DNA of 35,238 bases from Peptoniphilaceae bacterium (GTDB lineage Bacteria > Bacillota > Clostridia > Tissierellales > Peptoniphilaceae), in the NCBI GenBank assembly GCA_029983595.1, contig JASBZD010000005.1:1-35238 (forward strand), read 5' to 3'. This document shows positions 34,390 through 35,238 of this stretch, in pieces. Numbering within the stretch: the first letter of the stretch is position 1; each line of letters opens with the position of its first letter. The position numbers and the translations under genes were made by a program. The notes under the pieces were generated by a model. That model worked only from the letters and a program-made list of their open reading frames with translations, ran no database searches and was not told the DNA's origin.

Positions 34390-34412
34390 TAAGATAATCA
34401 ACTAGATTAATT

Positions 34413-34452
34413 TTCCCTCTTTATTTGATATAAGATAGAGAGGGGATTTTTT
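34413..34452 (+). terminator. Terminator after ileS
   Basis: TTCCCTCT (34413-34420) pairs with AGAGGGGA (34439-34446), with one G-U pair; TTAT and ATAA within the loop can extend the stem. Six Ts follow. It ends the ABC-flavoprotein-ileS operon. Confidence 0.85.
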
Positions 34453-34487
34453 ATAAAACTATAAAGAATAGCATATTTAAAAGTATT

Positions 34488-34519
34488 AAAAATCTCCTGG
34501 TAGATTCCAGGAGATTTTT
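34488..34519 (-). terminator. Terminator of the minus-strand penicillin-binding protein gene
   Basis: AAAAATCTCCTGG (34488-34500) and CCAGGAGATTTTT (34507-34519) form a perfect 13-bp stem with a 6-nt loop. It touches the minus-strand stop codon and has T-runs on both strands, so it may also stop plus-strand read-through. Confidence 0.88.
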
Positions 34520-35238
34520 TAGTTATCATCTTTTTCTTTTTTATCTTTTGATGAGTTATTATTAGATTTTTTTGAATCCTTTATTTTATTACTATCATTG
34601 TCATTGTCATTATCATTATCGTCATCGTCATCATCATTATCATCTTTTTTAGGTTCAATTTTCTTATAAGGATGTTTTGTACAATATTTAGTTGGTAGTA
34701 CTGTAGAATCATTAATCTGATATTTATTATGTGTGTGAGGACAAGTGTTAGTAGCAAGAAGTCCAGTATCATCACAAACTCTTACGGACTTGATATATCC
34801 TTTATCATATTCATCAGGCTCTGTACCTTCAACAAATATTTCAGATATTATATTACTTGAACTTTTTGAAGCTAGTTTTCCAGTATTAGCTGAAATGCTC
34901 TTTTTAACAATTCCTTCAGGTTCTTTAAACTCTTTAACTGGATCTAGACCTTCATGTACCTCTTCAAATATTTTTCTCCAAAAAGATGATGCTACTTCTG
35001 ATCCATTTCTTAAAACTATAGCAGGTGAGTCATTACCTATCCATGTACCCATCGCATAATACGGAGTAAATCCAACAAACCATATATCAGCCTGATTTTG
35101 AGTTGTACCAGTTTTTCCAGCTGTAACATAACTTTTAAGCTTTGCATTTTTTGCTGTATATCCATCTAATACTACAGTTCTAAGCATATCTTTCATTATA
35201 TATGCTGTCTGTTTATCAGATACTACTTCAGTTTCAGG
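34519..35238 (-). CDS. Class A penicillin-binding protein, C-terminal part (5' truncated by window)
   Basis: The minus-strand frame is open to the window edge (240 codons, starting ...PETEVVSDKQTAYIMKDM), so the Met at 35196 is internal. The transpeptidase KTG motif is present in YVTAGKTGTTQNQADIWFVG, followed by GTWIGNDSPAIVLRNGSEVA and the PBP1A-like GTEPDEYDKGYI linker. The upstream SxxK and SxN motifs and the glycosyltransferase domain lie beyond the window. After the catalytic domain, a Cys-containing segment (VCDDTGLLATNTCPHTHNK) and then a tail of about 55 residues made almost only of Asp, Asn, Lys and Ser follow. Class A PBPs polymerise glycan strands and crosslink peptides outside the membrane. 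The tail is encoded by simple repeats. Confidence 0.9.
   Translation of the reverse strand, partial: PETEVVSDKQTAYIMKDMLRTVVLDGYTAKNAKLKSYVTAGKTGTTQNQADIWFVGFTPYYAMGTWIGNDSPAIVLRNGSEVASSFWRKIFEEVHEGLDPVKEFKEPEGIVKKSISANTGKLASKSSSNIISEIFVEGTEPDEYDKGYIKSVRVCDDTGLLATNTCPHTHNKYQINDSTVLPTKYCTKHPYKKIEPKKDDNDDDDDDNDNDNDNDSNKIKDSKKSNNNSSKDKKEKDDN
34593..34644. repeat. Simple-sequence tract encoding the Asp/Asn tail of the PBP
   Basis: On the plus strand the tract reads as runs of TCATTG, TCATTA, TCG-TCA and TCA units, with period 3 to 6. All units are multiples of three, so copy-number change would alter only tail length, not frame. Confidence 0.8.

Noticed and set aside
34745..35059. A 104-codon plus-strand open frame
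   Set aside because: It is antisense to the penicillin-binding protein frame, which has clear catalytic motifs.
1..35238. Mobile elements, CRISPR arrays, phage genes or tRNA genes
   Set aside because: I saw no transposase or integrase frame, no regularly spaced repeats and no tRNA-like cloverleaf; gene-free stretches are short apart from the RNase P RNA region.

Overview
The window is a low-GC (about 30% by eye), gene-dense chromosomal segment from a Firmicute. Gene order and protein types point to a non-spore-forming anaerobic coccus-type lineage (Tissierellia, probably Peptoniphilaceae such as Anaerococcus, Peptoniphilus or Helcococcus). That placement is an inference from recalled synteny and protein style; no search was run. 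I see no insertion sequence, prophage, CRISPR array or tRNA. Seven of 25 complete genes start with TTG.

Layout. Bases 1-2925: the 3' end of a CdaR/YbbR-type protein, guaB (IMP dehydrogenase), and a convergent soluble lipid kinase, separated by a bidirectional terminator. Bases 3142-5412: an nfeD-floA membrane-microdomain operon ending in an unrecognised one-helix membrane protein. Bases 5505-13709: a long co-directional block phoH, ybeY, a dgkA-PAP2 fusion, era, recO, glyQ, glyS, a CcpN-type repressor and ppsR, with short gaps and overlaps. Bases 13811-24180: a second block with dgt, dnaG, rpoD, trmK, a NIF3-family gene and a giant 1640-codon purD-purL fusion. These two blocks keep the classical Firmicute macromolecular-synthesis order (as in the Bacillus subtilis yqf/dnaG/sigA region), with cdd absent, dgt inserted, and no recognisable yqfC/yqfD sporulation genes between floA and phoH.

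Bases 24181-24675 hold the RNase P RNA gene (type A, compact), its terminator-like inverted repeats and a strong promoter. Bases 24676-30042 hold a secreted SH3-like/NlpC-P60 peptidoglycan hydrolase, then an ABC ATPase and an 1149-residue FtsX-type permease carrying a roughly 360-residue extracytoplasmic coiled-coil hairpin. A HI0933-family flavoprotein and a eukaryote-like (type 2) isoleucyl-tRNA synthetase follow. The window ends with the C-terminal part of a class A penicillin-binding protein on the minus strand.

The most unusual content is the purD-purL fusion. Its PurD half and PurL synthetase core look intact, but the C-terminal glutamine amidotransferase domain has lost its catalytic Cys and His (Gly1492 and Asn1610) while keeping the surrounding fold motifs. 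This suggests a PurL that uses free ammonia or a separate glutaminase. The second candidate is the envelope module, in which the coiled coil that in FtsEX systems belongs to the hydrolase appears to be built into the permease, next to a hydrolase that lacks one.
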